This document shows, piece after piece, positions 9,990 through 16,555 of a DNA stretch of 20,916 bases (within the stretch, counting starts at the first letter, position 1; the number at the start of each line of letters is the position of its first letter). The position numbers and the translations under genes are program-made. Below the pieces are notes generated by a model. The model worked only from the letters and a program-made list of their open reading frames with translations, was not told the origin of the DNA and did not search any database. Origin of the DNA: Flavobacteriales bacterium (GTDB lineage Bacteria; Bacteroidota; Bacteroidia; Flavobacteriales; PHOS-HE28); assembly GCA_008016945.1 (NCBI GenBank), contig SSGN01000021.1, positions 1 to 20,916 on the forward strand, in the 5' to 3' direction.

Positions 9990-11039
9990 ATGCGAACGAT
10001 GCAACGAAGGACCGCAGTGATGGCCATGGCCGTGGCCATGTCCGCAACGGCATGGGCGGGGAACCCGGACCGTGCAGGCTCTGCTGGCGCTACGCAATTG
10101 CTCATCAATCCATGGGCTCGCTCCTCGGGCTGGGCGTTGGCGAACTCCTCCTCGGTTCGTGGTGCTGAGGCCATGTTCAGCAACATCGCCGGCCTGGCGC
10201 ACACCAATAAGACCGAGGTGGTCTTCTCCAACACCAAATGGTTGAGCGGCTCCGGCACCACCATCAACAGCATCGGCTTCGGCCAGAAGCTGGGCTCATC
10301 CGGGGTGCTGGGCATCACGGCGATGACCATGGGCTTCGGCGACCTGGAGATCACCACGGTGGATAACCCGGCCGGTGGCCTGGGTACGTTCCGCCCCTCG
10401 TTCGCCAACATCGGCTTCTCCTATGCGAAGAGCTTCTCGAACAGCATCCACGGTGGCTTGTTGATCCGCATGGTGTCCGAGAGCATCGCCAACGTACGCT
10501 CGCAGGGCATGTGCTTCGATGCCGGTATCCAGTACGTGACCGGCGAGAAGGAGAACATCCACTTCGGCATCGCGCTGAAGAACGTGGGACCGGCGATGTC
10601 CTTCTCGGGTGATGGTCTTTCGGTGCAAGGCTTGTTGGTGGCAGGCAGCGACCAGCTCACCTTGGAGCAACGGTCGGCCCGGTTCGAGATCCCCTCGCTG
10701 CTCAATATCGGCGCGGCTTACGACTGGCATCTGAACGAGCGGCACCGGATCACCTTCGCGGGTAACTTCACCTCCAACTCCTTCACCAAGGACCAGGGGA
10801 TGCTGGGTGTCGAATACGCCTTCCACCGCATGTTGCACCTGCGCGGCGGTTACATGTACGAGGCCGGTATCACTTCGGAGGAGGAGCGCACCACGGTGCT
10901 CACCGGCCCCACGGCCGGCCTCAGCGTGGACCTGCCGTTCGGCGAGGAGAAGAAGTCTGCCATCGCCATCGATTACAGTTATCGGACCACCGATCCCTTC
11001 GGCGGCATCCATAGCATCGGTGTGCGCCTGAGCCTCTGA
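9990..11039 (+). CDS. PorV/PorQ family outer-membrane protein
   Basis: The 349-residue product has a signal peptide (MRTMQRRTAVMAMAVAMSATAWA) and then the typical PorV/PorQ (UPF0164-like) start: AGSAGATQLLINPWARSSGWALANSSSVRGAEAMFSNIAGLA, where residues mark the conserved N-proximal region of 'Asn-Pro-Ala' barrel proteins related to FadL. Alternating hydrophobic strands continue to the C-terminal HSIGVRLSL, a usual barrel end. PorV binds T9SS C-terminal domains at the SprA translocon and shuttles cargo to the attachment complex; PorQ is a related component. This copy lies directly after a gene for a giant protein with a T9SS-like C-terminal domain, so it may be its specialised carrier rather than the general PorV; the sequence alone cannot decide. 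I used ATG 9990 instead of the GTG at 9960, which touches the upstream stop, because it begins directly at the positively charged signal-peptide end. Confidence 0.87.
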   Translation: MRTMQRRTAVMAMAVAMSATAWAGNPDRAGSAGATQLLINPWARSSGWALANSSSVRGAEAMFSNIAGLAHTNKTEVVFSNTKWLSGSGTTINSIGFGQKLGSSGVLGITAMTMGFGDLEITTVDNPAGGLGTFRPSFANIGFSYAKSFSNSIHGGLLIRMVSESIANVRSQGMCFDAGIQYVTGEKENIHFGIALKNVGPAMSFSGDGLSVQGLLVAGSDQLTLEQRSARFEIPSLLNIGAAYDWHLNERHRITFAGNFTSNSFTKDQGMLGVEYAFHRMLHLRGGYMYEAGITSEEERTTVLTGPTAGLSVDLPFGEEKKSAIAIDYSYRTTDPFGGIHSIGVRLSL

Positions 11040-11049
11040 TCCGGTATAG

Positions 11050-11057
11050 TATCTTTG
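11050..11057 (+). promoter_or_regulatory. -7 promoter element TATCTTTG upstream of greA
   Basis: TATCTTTG is an exact match to the Bacteroidota TAnnTTTG element recognised by the primary sigma factor. It lies 58 bases before the greA ATG. No clear -33 TTG is visible 19-21 bases upstream. The predicted start of transcription would fall inside the hairpin at 11059-11084. Confidence 0.6.
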
Positions 11058-11058
11058 G

Positions 11059-11084
11059 AAAGAGGGCCTTTCGAGGTCCTCTTT
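11059..11084 (+). terminator. UUCG-capped hairpin between the PorV-like gene and greA
   Basis: An 11-bp stem (AAAGAGGGCCT / AGGTCCTCTTT, including one G-U pair) closes on the stable tetraloop TTCG and is followed by CATCTTTTC. It begins 19 bases after the stop of the PorV-like gene and probably terminates the three-gene transcript. It directly abuts the promoter element for greA. Confidence 0.7.
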
Positions 11085-11115
11085 CATCTTTTCACACCAC
11101 ACAAGCGAATCGGCC

Positions 11116-11589
11116 ATGAGCACACCGGCCTATTACACCGAAGAAGGATTCCGTAAGCTGCAGGAAGAGCTGCATCACCTACGGACCGTGGAACGCCCGC
11201 ACATCAGCCAGCAGATCGCCGATGCGCGCGACAAGGGCGACTTGAGCGAGAACGCGGAGTACCATGCGGCCAAGGAGGACCAGGGGCTGCTGGAGGCGCG
11301 GATCGCCAAGCTCGAGGAAGTGGTGGCCAACGCCCGCATCATCGACGCTTCGCAGCTGGATACGAGCAAGGCCTACATCCACAGCACCGTGCGCGTGAAG
11401 CAGGAGGGCAGCGGCATGGAGCGCGCCTTCACCCTGGTGGCCGAGAGCGAAGCGGACATCAAGACCGGCAAGATCAGTGTGAGCTCCCCGATCGGAAAGG
11501 GGTTGCTGGGCAAGGCCGTTGGCGATATCGCCGAAGTGACCACCCCGGCGGGTACCACCAAGTTCGAGGTCCTGGAGATCACCCGTTGA
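11116..11589 (+). CDS. greA: Transcription elongation factor GreA
   Basis: GreA inserts its coiled coil into the secondary channel of RNA polymerase and stimulates cleavage of backtracked transcripts. The 157-residue length is standard. The N-terminal coiled coil (about 9-75) carries the tip motif DKGDLSENAEY with acidic residues D42 and E45, equivalent to E. coli D41 and E44. The C-terminal FKBP-like domain contains SPIGKGLLGKAVGD and ends TTKFEVLEI. The ATG at 11116 gives the usual short N-terminus. The HIT-family gene follows after only 3 bases, so the two are cotranscribed, probably from the TATCTTTG promoter at 11050. Confidence 0.97.
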   Translation: MSTPAYYTEEGFRKLQEELHHLRTVERPHISQQIADARDKGDLSENAEYHAAKEDQGLLEARIAKLEEVVANARIIDASQLDTSKAYIHSTVRVKQEGSGMERAFTLVAESEADIKTGKISVSSPIGKGLLGKAVGDIAEVTTPAGTTKFEVLEITR

Positions 11590-11592
11590 GCC

Positions 11593-11982
11593 ATGGCCAG
11601 CATCTTCACCCGTATCATTCATGGCGAGATCCCCTGCCATAAGCTGGCCGAGGACGACCGCTACATCGCTTTCCTCGATGTGAGCCCTGTGCGCGCAGGC
11701 CATGCACTGGTGGTGCCCAAGCGCGAGGTGGATCATCTGTTCGACCTGGAGGGCGCTGAGCTGGGCGATATCCTGGCGTTCGCCAAGGAAGTGGCGCGGA
11801 AGATCAAGGCCGTGGTGCCCTGCACCCGCATCGGGATCAGCGTGGTGGGGCTGGAGGTGCCCCATGCGCACATCCACCTCATCCCGATCGATTCCCTGGC
11901 CGACATGGACTTCACCCGGGAACGCTTGAAGTTCACCACCGAGGAGTTCGCCGCGCTGGCACAGCGCATCCGCGAAGCGTGA
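11593..11982 (+). CDS. HIT-family (HINT-like) nucleotide hydrolase/transferase
   Basis: The 129-residue protein is a small histidine-triad enzyme of the HINT branch, which cleaves nucleoside phosphoramidates and aminoacyl-adenylates. It begins with the family-typical SIFTRIIHGEIPCHKLAED, contains DVSPVRAGHALVVPKREVDHL, and ends with the catalytic triad H91-A-H93-I-H95-L, in which H93 is the expected nucleophile by family analogy. Length and spacing are normal. It starts 3 bases after greA and is probably translationally linked to it. Its TGA stop abuts the stop of the opposite-strand ruvC gene without any spacer (TGATCA). The physiological substrate cannot be read from the sequence. Confidence 0.94.
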   Translation: MASIFTRIIHGEIPCHKLAEDDRYIAFLDVSPVRAGHALVVPKREVDHLFDLEGAELGDILAFAKEVARKIKAVVPCTRIGISVVGLEVPHAHIHLIPIDSLADMDFTRERLKFTTEEFAALAQRIREA

Positions 11983-12558
11983 TCACCGCACCCGGTCCGG
12001 GTTGTTGCGGATGAAGGCGGACCAATCCTTGCCGCTGCCGCGCTTCGCACCGAACGACCCACCACCACCGCTGTTGGCGAAATGGTGGCACACGGCCACG
12101 GCCACCGCATCGGTGGCATCGGTACTGCTGGGCAGGGCCTCGATGCGCAGGATGCTCAACAACATGGCCGCCACTTGTTCCTTGGCCGCATTGCCGTTGC
12201 CGGTGATGCTCTGCTTCACCCGTTTCGGGGCGTACTCCACCACGCTGAGGTCGCGTTGGAGCGCAGCCGCGATGGCCACCCCCTGCGCGCGTCCGAGCTT
12301 CAGCATGCTCTGCACGTTCTTGCCGAAGAACTGCGCCTCGATCGCCAGCTCGTCGGGCAGGTGTCGCTCGATGATCTCGGTCGTACTGCGGAAGATGGCG
12401 CGCAGCTTCAGGGTATGATCCCCGGGCTCGAAGCGGATGGCACCGGCCTCCAGCAGACGGAGGTCGCGCCCTTCCACGGCCAGCACCCCGAAGCCCATCA
12501 CCGTGGTTCCCGGATCGATCCCCAGGATGATGCGTTCGCAAGGGACCTTCCCCGGCAC
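11983..12558 (-). CDS. ruvC: Crossover junction endodeoxyribonuclease RuvC
   Basis: RuvC dimers cut Holliday junctions symmetrically during recombination and repair, working with RuvAB. With the chosen start the product has 191 residues and shows the four acidic catalytic residues: D15 in ILGIDPGTT, E74 in LAIEAQFFGKN, and D147 and D150 in TDATDAVAVAVCH. The region APKRVKQSITGNGNAAKEQV (110-129) is also typical. No ATG lies near the conserved N-terminus; the only credible start is the GTG at 12558, giving MPGKVPCERIILG. The open frame runs further upstream to 13128, but that part is antisense to the membrane-protein gene and lacks protein character. The C-terminal tail is Gly/Ser and Lys rich (NSGGGGSFGAKRGSGK). 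It is divergent from the membrane-protein gene. Confidence 0.95.
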   Translation of the reverse strand: MPGKVPCERIILGIDPGTTVMGFGVLAVEGRDLRLLEAGAIRFEPGDHTLKLRAIFRSTTEIIERHLPDELAIEAQFFGKNVQSMLKLGRAQGVAIAAALQRDLSVVEYAPKRVKQSITGNGNAAKEQVAAMLLSILRIEALPSSTDATDAVAVAVCHHFANSGGGGSFGAKRGSGKDWSAFIRNNPDRVR

Positions 12559-12567
12559 CGTGCCGGG
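12551..12567. repeat. Inverted repeat CCCGGCAC-c-GTGCCGGG in the ruvC divergent promoter region
   Basis: Two 8-base arms (CCCGGCAC and GTGCCGGG) surround a single central base. The repeat includes the proposed GTG start of ruvC and ends 2 bases before the TACTTTTG element of the divergent gene. It could be an operator, an RNA hairpin, or simply GC-rich chance symmetry. Confidence 0.5.
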
Positions 12568-12569
12568 CC

Positions 12570-12577
12570 TACTTTTG
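12570..12577 (+). promoter_or_regulatory. -7 promoter element TACTTTTG for the membrane protein / glycosyltransferase operon
   Basis: TACTTTTG matches TAnnTTTG exactly and ends 27 bases before the ATG at 12605. About 20 bases upstream there is CCTTCC, at best a weak -33 match. It would drive the two-gene operon that follows. Confidence 0.6.
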
Positions 12578-12604
12578 GCCGCCTGCTCGTCTTGCGGGTG
12601 TACG

Positions 12605-13585
12605 ATGGCTGCACGTCGACCGTTGCTCATGGTGTTCCGTTGGGGGGTCTTCCTGCTGGCCTGCGTGTTCCTGTACGTGAAGCTGGCGGGTCCCAAAGGT
12701 ATCGTCGCCACGGACGGTGCTCGACTCCTGGCCATGCTGGCGGCCAACCGCGCGGTGTTACTGGTGGTGGTGGCGCTCATGCTGCTCAACTGGTTGGTGG
12801 AGTCCGGCAAGTGGCGCGTGCTGATGGCCGAGGTGGAGCCGGTGGGGCCCTGGCGTGCGTTCGTGGCCACCATTGCGGGCACCAGCGTGGGCTTCGTCAG
12901 CCTCAACCGCACGGGAGAGTTCATCGGGCGGGTGTTCTTCCTGGCGCCGGAGAACCGGATCGCCGGAGGGTTCGCCACGGCTTTGGGAAGCATCGCCCAG
13001 TTCGTGGTGACGTTGGCGGCCGGAGGGGTCGGCTTGTTCGTGCTCACCACGGCGGGTATCCCCCTGCCCTGGCCTGCGGGTTGGACCTCGTGGATCTTGG
13101 CCACCCTCACCGCCTTGGTCACCGCCATCGCGCTGGTGCTGTACCTCTATCCCGGCCTATTTCGTCAGCTTCTGCTGTTGGTGCCGTTCATTCAACGCTT
13201 CGGGCACGCGTCGGCCGTGCTGGCCCGGTTCCCGCGCAGCAGGTCGTTGGGCGTTCTGGTGCTGAGCCTGGTGCGGTACGTGCTCTTCACCTTCCAGTTC
13301 GTGTTGCTGCTACGGACCTTCGGTGCGGGTGTAGGGGCGTGGGAGGCGGCAGCGGGGGTGCCTTTGGTCTACCTCATCGCCACGTTGATACCTTCGGTGA
13401 TGCTGACGGAGCTCGGGGTGCGTGGGTCGGTGGAGGTGGCCGTTCTCGAACCGATGGGTGGCGAGGCGTCCATCGTCCTGCTCGCCACCACCTGCCTTTG
13501 GATGATCAACGTGGCCTTTCCGGCTTGCATCGGCAGCGTGATCCTCGTGTCGGCACGGATTCGAACGCGGAACGGAACAGCATGA
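12605..13585 (+). CDS. YbhN/UPF0104-type polytopic membrane protein (flippase-like / LPG-synthase transmembrane domain)
   Basis: The 326-residue protein is almost entirely hydrophobic with about eight membrane segments, the first at 9-25 and the next at 50-65. It matches the UPF0104 (lysylphosphatidylglycerol synthase transmembrane region, YbhN) family: NWLVESGKWRVL follows the second segment, VGFVSLNRTGEFIGRVFFL corresponds to the conserved N-R-x-G-E region, and PSVMLTELGVRGS to the conserved loop near the C-terminus. The family is implicated in lipid flipping or membrane lipid modification, often beside glycosyltransferases. The ATG at 12605 follows a promoter-like TACTTTTG and yields the usual start; the open frame extends upstream to 12437 across the antisense ruvC gene. 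Its stop overlaps the next gene's start by four bases (ATGA), so the two products are probably made together and may act on the same lipid. Confidence 0.85.
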   Translation: MAARRPLLMVFRWGVFLLACVFLYVKLAGPKGIVATDGARLLAMLAANRAVLLVVVALMLLNWLVESGKWRVLMAEVEPVGPWRAFVATIAGTSVGFVSLNRTGEFIGRVFFLAPENRIAGGFATALGSIAQFVVTLAAGGVGLFVLTTAGIPLPWPAGWTSWILATLTALVTAIALVLYLYPGLFRQLLLLVPFIQRFGHASAVLARFPRSRSLGVLVLSLVRYVLFTFQFVLLLRTFGAGVGAWEAAAGVPLVYLIATLIPSVMLTELGVRGSVEVAVLEPMGGEASIVLLATTCLWMINVAFPACIGSVILVSARIRTRNGTA

Positions 13586-14724
13586 TCGCACCGGTGTACA
13601 TCGCCTTCGTGCTCTTCGGAGCCTCCTTGGGCTATGCCGTGGTGCTGACCGCATGGCGCGAGCGGTTGCGCAAAGCCCGGGCCGAGGAGCGTGCACCGAC
13701 CGAGGATGCCCCACCGGTCTCCATGGTCGTTCCCGCACGCAATGCGGAGCACACCCTGGTGCCGCTGCTACAGGACCTCAACGCACAGGACCTGCCCAAG
13801 GATCAGGTGCAAGTGATCGTGGTGGACGACCACAGTAGCGATGGTACCGCGGGTATCGTGCTGGGCATGGTGGCCCGTTGGCCTCAACTACAGTACAAGC
13901 CGAACGTGGGCGAAGGGAAGAAGGCGGCCATCGCCTGCGGGGTGAAGGATGCCTTGCATGATGTGATCATCCTCACCGACGCCGACGCACGATGCGGCCG
14001 CCAGCGTGTACGTGTGATCGCGGAGGTCATGGCGAAGGATCGTCTAGACTTGCTGATCCTGCCCGTACGCACCGCGGGCAACGGAACCTTCCTGGGGCGG
14101 TTGCAGGAGGAGGAGCAGGCGGCCTTGCTCGGCATGGCCATGGGCCAGGCCCTGCTGGGCCGACCAGGCTTGGCGTATGGGGCCAACCTCGCCTTTCGGC
14201 GCGAGGCGTTCGAGGCGGTCGGTGGCTATGGCGGCGACCGGTTCGCCAGCGGCGACGATGTTTTTCTGGTGCAGCGGATGAGGAAAGCGGGGAAGACCCT
14301 GGGGGTACTGGCCGATATGGATGCGTTGGTAACGGTGGAGGCTGAACCCACCTGGCGCGGTTTCCTGACGCAGCGCCTGCGCTGGGCCGGCAAGATGCGC
14401 GGCGTACGCGGCGGCATGCCCTGGATGGGCCTGTTCGCTCTGTTCCTGCCCTGGGCTTTATGCTGGGCCTCGGTGCGGCTCACGGCAGCGGACATCATCG
14501 CACCGGATGGTGTGGAGACCCTGCTGATGGTGATCTTCGGTTGGCTGCTCTGGGTGGTGCCTACGACAGCGCTCGTACGCGAGGTACGCCGGATGTTGGG
14601 TCAACGGCGAATGGCCATGGTCACCGTGATGTGCCAGATGCTCTTCACCGTGTACGCCCCCTTGGTGGCCATCCTCTCCTTGGTGTACCACCCGCGTTGG
14701 AAAGGCCGGAGGGTCGTGCGTTGA
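13582..14724 (+). CDS. Family 2 glycosyltransferase, membrane-anchored
   Basis: This 380-residue processive-type GT2 enzyme has an N-terminal membrane segment (about 4-22), a cytoplasmic GT-A domain and a hydrophobic C-terminal part with about three membrane segments. Motifs in order: VVPARNAE (49-56), VVDDHSSDGT with D82-D83, the metal-binding D133-A-D135, the catalytic-base region SGDDVF with D225-D226, and QRLRW (264-268), the QxxRW motif of synthase-type GT2 enzymes. It therefore transfers a sugar from a nucleotide donor to a lipid or growing polymer at the membrane. The ATG at 13582 overlaps the upstream stop by four bases, showing translational coupling to the YbhN-type protein. Donor and acceptor cannot be deduced. 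No terminator was seen immediately after it. Confidence 0.9.
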   Translation: MIAPVYIAFVLFGASLGYAVVLTAWRERLRKARAEERAPTEDAPPVSMVVPARNAEHTLVPLLQDLNAQDLPKDQVQVIVVDDHSSDGTAGIVLGMVARWPQLQYKPNVGEGKKAAIACGVKDALHDVIILTDADARCGRQRVRVIAEVMAKDRLDLLILPVRTAGNGTFLGRLQEEEQAALLGMAMGQALLGRPGLAYGANLAFRREAFEAVGGYGGDRFASGDDVFLVQRMRKAGKTLGVLADMDALVTVEAEPTWRGFLTQRLRWAGKMRGVRGGMPWMGLFALFLPWALCWASVRLTAADIIAPDGVETLLMVIFGWLLWVVPTTALVREVRRMLGQRRMAMVTVMCQMLFTVYAPLVAILSLVYHPRWKGRRVVR

Positions 14725-15158
14725 TGGGATACCGGTCCGGCCGAAGCCCCCACACGGGTCCGTGGCGCGGAGCTTCGACTTGGACTGGAGCGGTCAATTG
14801 AGGGTATCTCGAAGAACCCCGTTCCGGCGGCGTTCATGAGAAAGAAGCACAGCGGTCATCGCTTGCTCTCAATCACCCATACTTTGATGCTCCTCCATCG
14901 GATACTTCGATCCAGTATCCTCTCTTCGGAGCGCCTCGTCTGGACGAATGATAGCGGCGCGCGCCATCCGTTCGAGGTTCTTCGAGGCACCCTTGAGGCT
15001 ATCCCCAAATGCTATTGGAAGCGAGCGAGCGGAATTCCGTGTCCAGGCGAGACGTGAGAGCCGAGCATAGCCGGTAGCTCTAAAAGGCTTTTCACAACGA
15101 CGCCTGGGCGTAAAAGACCCTCGCGCAGCCCCAAGGGTGTTCTTGGGATAGCCGCTGA
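14725..15158. other. 434-nt region without a confident gene, possibly degraded coding DNA
   Basis: This region lies between the 3' ends of two converging genes and appears less GC-rich and less codon-regular than its neighbours. A plus-strand frame at 14836-15057 (73 codons) has no protein character. On the minus strand a frame ending at 14869 reads plausibly over its last 46 codons (FGDSLKGASKNLERMARAA, then RPDEALRREDTG and KYPMEEHQSMGD) but has no upstream start of its own. Local symmetry includes GGATACT-7-AGTATCC (14900-14920) and an inverted pair TCGAAGAACC (14809-14818) / GGTTCTTCGA (14976-14985). It may be a gene remnant, a dispersed repeat or a non-coding RNA; nothing was recognised. 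Confidence 0.4.
15130..15147 (-). terminator. Possible terminator hairpin after the DUF3127 gene
   Basis: A 6-bp stem (CCCAAG / CTTGGG) with a 6-base loop lies 12 bases beyond the minus-strand stop. It has no T-tract, so intrinsic termination is doubtful. Confidence 0.35.
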
Positions 15159-15554
15159 TCAGAACGGCAGGTCGTCCTCATCGCTGCCGCCGACGGGCAT
15201 GTCGGCCACAGTGGGCGGCGGTGCAGCCTGGTAACCGCCTTGGTGACCGCCACCTGCCGGGGCTGCGGCACCACTGCGATCGATCCGGTTGCCGCTGAGG
15301 CTGAGGAAGTACTTGGTAACACCATCACGGCCGGTCCATTCGCGGCCGTTCACGTAGCAGGTCACGGTCACTTCGTCCCCGGGGTTGAAACCGTCCAGGA
15401 GACCGCAACGGTCCTGGGTGAACTCAACGGGAATGTGCTGCGGGCGTTGGCCGCTGGGCTCGGTCACCACCAATTCGCGCTTGCGGAATTTGTCGCTCAC
15501 GTCCTGGGTCTTGCCTACTACTTTGATGGTGCCGGTGATCGTTACTTGTGCCAT
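15159..15554 (-). CDS. DUF3127 protein with SSB-like acidic C-terminal tip
   Basis: The 131-residue protein matches the DUF3127 family of Bacteroidota. The N-terminal domain (about 1-93) has TITGTIKVVGKTQDV, FRKRELVVTEPSG, HIPVEFTQDRCGLLDGFNPGDEVTV and YVNGREWTGRDGVTKYFLSLSGNRID, a small beta-barrel resembling an OB fold. A Gly/Ala/Pro-rich linker (95-122) follows and the protein ends EDDLPF, the same acidic tip with terminal Phe that single-stranded DNA-binding protein uses to recruit partners. The architecture (OB-like domain, disordered linker, acidic tip) is that of SSB, but the core sequence is not canonical SSB. The ATG at 15554 gives the usual N-terminus. It follows the flavin reductase-like gene by 38 bases and is probably cotranscribed. 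Nucleic-acid binding is inference. Confidence 0.85.
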   Translation of the reverse strand: MAQVTITGTIKVVGKTQDVSDKFRKRELVVTEPSGQRPQHIPVEFTQDRCGLLDGFNPGDEVTVTCYVNGREWTGRDGVTKYFLSLSGNRIDRSGAAAPAGGGHQGGYQAAPPPTVADMPVGGSDEDDLPF

Positions 15555-15592
15555 GGTCGTTGGTGTCCGCGTTCTTACGGACTGCTTGTTGG

Positions 15593-16489
15593 TTAGCGTG
15601 CGTTGAAGGCCAGCAGGGTCTTCCAGGCTTCTTCCACCCGGTCCTGCGCGAGCAGTTCGTGGGCGTGCTGGTGTAGAGCAGTGAGGAGTGCGCTGGGGCG
15701 ATCCTGATGGGTGATGAAGGTATCGCTCAATTCCGTGAGCTTGTATTCGTTCACCGCGGTCTCATCGGGAATGGTGAGCGAAACACCGAGTTTTCCCAGA
15801 TCGTTCCCAGTGAGGATGTGGCTGTTACGTGCTTCGGGGGGTAAGTTGTCAACACCCACGCCGATGTTGGTGTTCGGCTGTGCCAATTGGAAGAGCGCGT
15901 CGCCGTGTGCCCGCGCATAGAAGTGCCCGCCCATGCGGCCCACGAGATCGATCTTCCGTTGATCGATCTTCCCGTTCGCATCGAGCACGGCCTCATCCAC
16001 ATGGATCATCACCACTTCGCAGATCACCAGGTTGCCGGCGCCACCACCGGTCCCTGTCTCGATCACCTGCTTCACCACGCACTCGAACTGCACCGGGCTC
16101 TCCTTCACCCGGAAGGGTCTCACTTTTTCCGATGCGATCGGGGTGAAGCCGGCCTTTTCGAACTCGTTCACCCCCTCCGGATATTCGGTGCTGGCCAAGG
16201 AGGTCTGGTGTACCATGGCATAGGTCACCACGTTGATCACCACCTCGGGCACGGCTTTCACGTTGTGGTAGCTATGCTTGGTGGTGTTGTCGCGCCCACG
16301 TCGTGCCGGGCTGAAGATCATCAGCGGTGGGTTGGCACCGAACACGTTGAAGAAGCTGAAGGGGCTCAGGTTGGGCCGGCCTTCGGCATCGATGGTGCTG
16401 GCGAAGGCGACCGGGCGCGGGCCCACGGCCCCTACCAGGTAGCTATGCAGTTCCGGGATCGGTAGGCTGGCAGGGTCGAAGCTTCTCAT
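15593..16489 (-). CDS. Flavin reductase-like (FMN-binding split barrel) domain protein
   Basis: The 298-residue protein belongs to the flavin reductase-like family with an FMN-binding split-barrel fold. Recognisable features are the start SFDPASLPIPELHSYLVGAVGPRPVAFASTID, NLSPFSFFNVFGANPPLMIFSP, which contacts the flavin phosphate, a TKHSYHNVKAVPEVVINVVTYAM block, and a GHFYARAHGDALFQLAQP block near residue 195. Family members use NAD(P)H to reduce flavin or bind flavin for oxidoreductase partners; the precise substrate is unknown. I chose the ATG at 16489 because homologues typically begin M-x-x-x-D-P; an ATG six bases upstream (16495) is also possible. The open frame extends to 16762 but that part is antisense to tRNA-Leu. 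The C-terminal 60 residues (EYKLTELSDTFITHQDRP onward) are helical and less recognisable. Confidence 0.88.
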   Translation of the reverse strand: MRSFDPASLPIPELHSYLVGAVGPRPVAFASTIDAEGRPNLSPFSFFNVFGANPPLMIFSPARRGRDNTTKHSYHNVKAVPEVVINVVTYAMVHQTSLASTEYPEGVNEFEKAGFTPIASEKVRPFRVKESPVQFECVVKQVIETGTGGGAGNLVICEVVMIHVDEAVLDANGKIDQRKIDLVGRMGGHFYARAHGDALFQLAQPNTNIGVGVDNLPPEARNSHILTGNDLGKLGVSLTIPDETAVNEYKLTELSDTFITHQDRPSALLTALHQHAHELLAQDRVEEAWKTLLAFNAR

Positions 16490-16506
16490 GAGCATGCAGC
16501 AGGTGG

Positions 16507-16514
16507 CGAAGGTA
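16507..16514 (-). promoter_or_regulatory. Possible -7 element (TACCTTCG) for the flavin reductase-like operon
   Basis: On the minus strand TACCTTCG lies 17 bases before the chosen ATG (16489). It matches TAnnTTTG with one mismatch and is identical to the octamer upstream of the Rieske-like gene, including the flanking C and GC. The predicted leader is only about 12 bases. Confidence 0.45.
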
Positions 16515-16555
16515 GGTTCCTGGTCCGGACCCGATCGCCAAGTGGGGTGGTGGGC

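Noticed and set aside
6531..10202. A 1223-codon open frame on the minus strand
   Set aside because: It lies antisense to the giant T9SS-type gene and the PorV-like gene, is rich in His/Val/Arg as expected from reversed GC-biased codons, and has no domain or signal. It is a shadow.
12082..13581. N-terminal extension of the glycosyltransferase frame by 500 codons
   Set aside because: It overlaps ruvC in antisense and the YbhN-type gene in another frame; its Gly/His/Arg-rich translation has no domain. The coupled ATG at 13582 is the real start.
14836..15057. A 73-codon plus-strand open frame
   Set aside because: No signal, motif or codon bias supports it, and the opposite strand reads more plausibly as protein.
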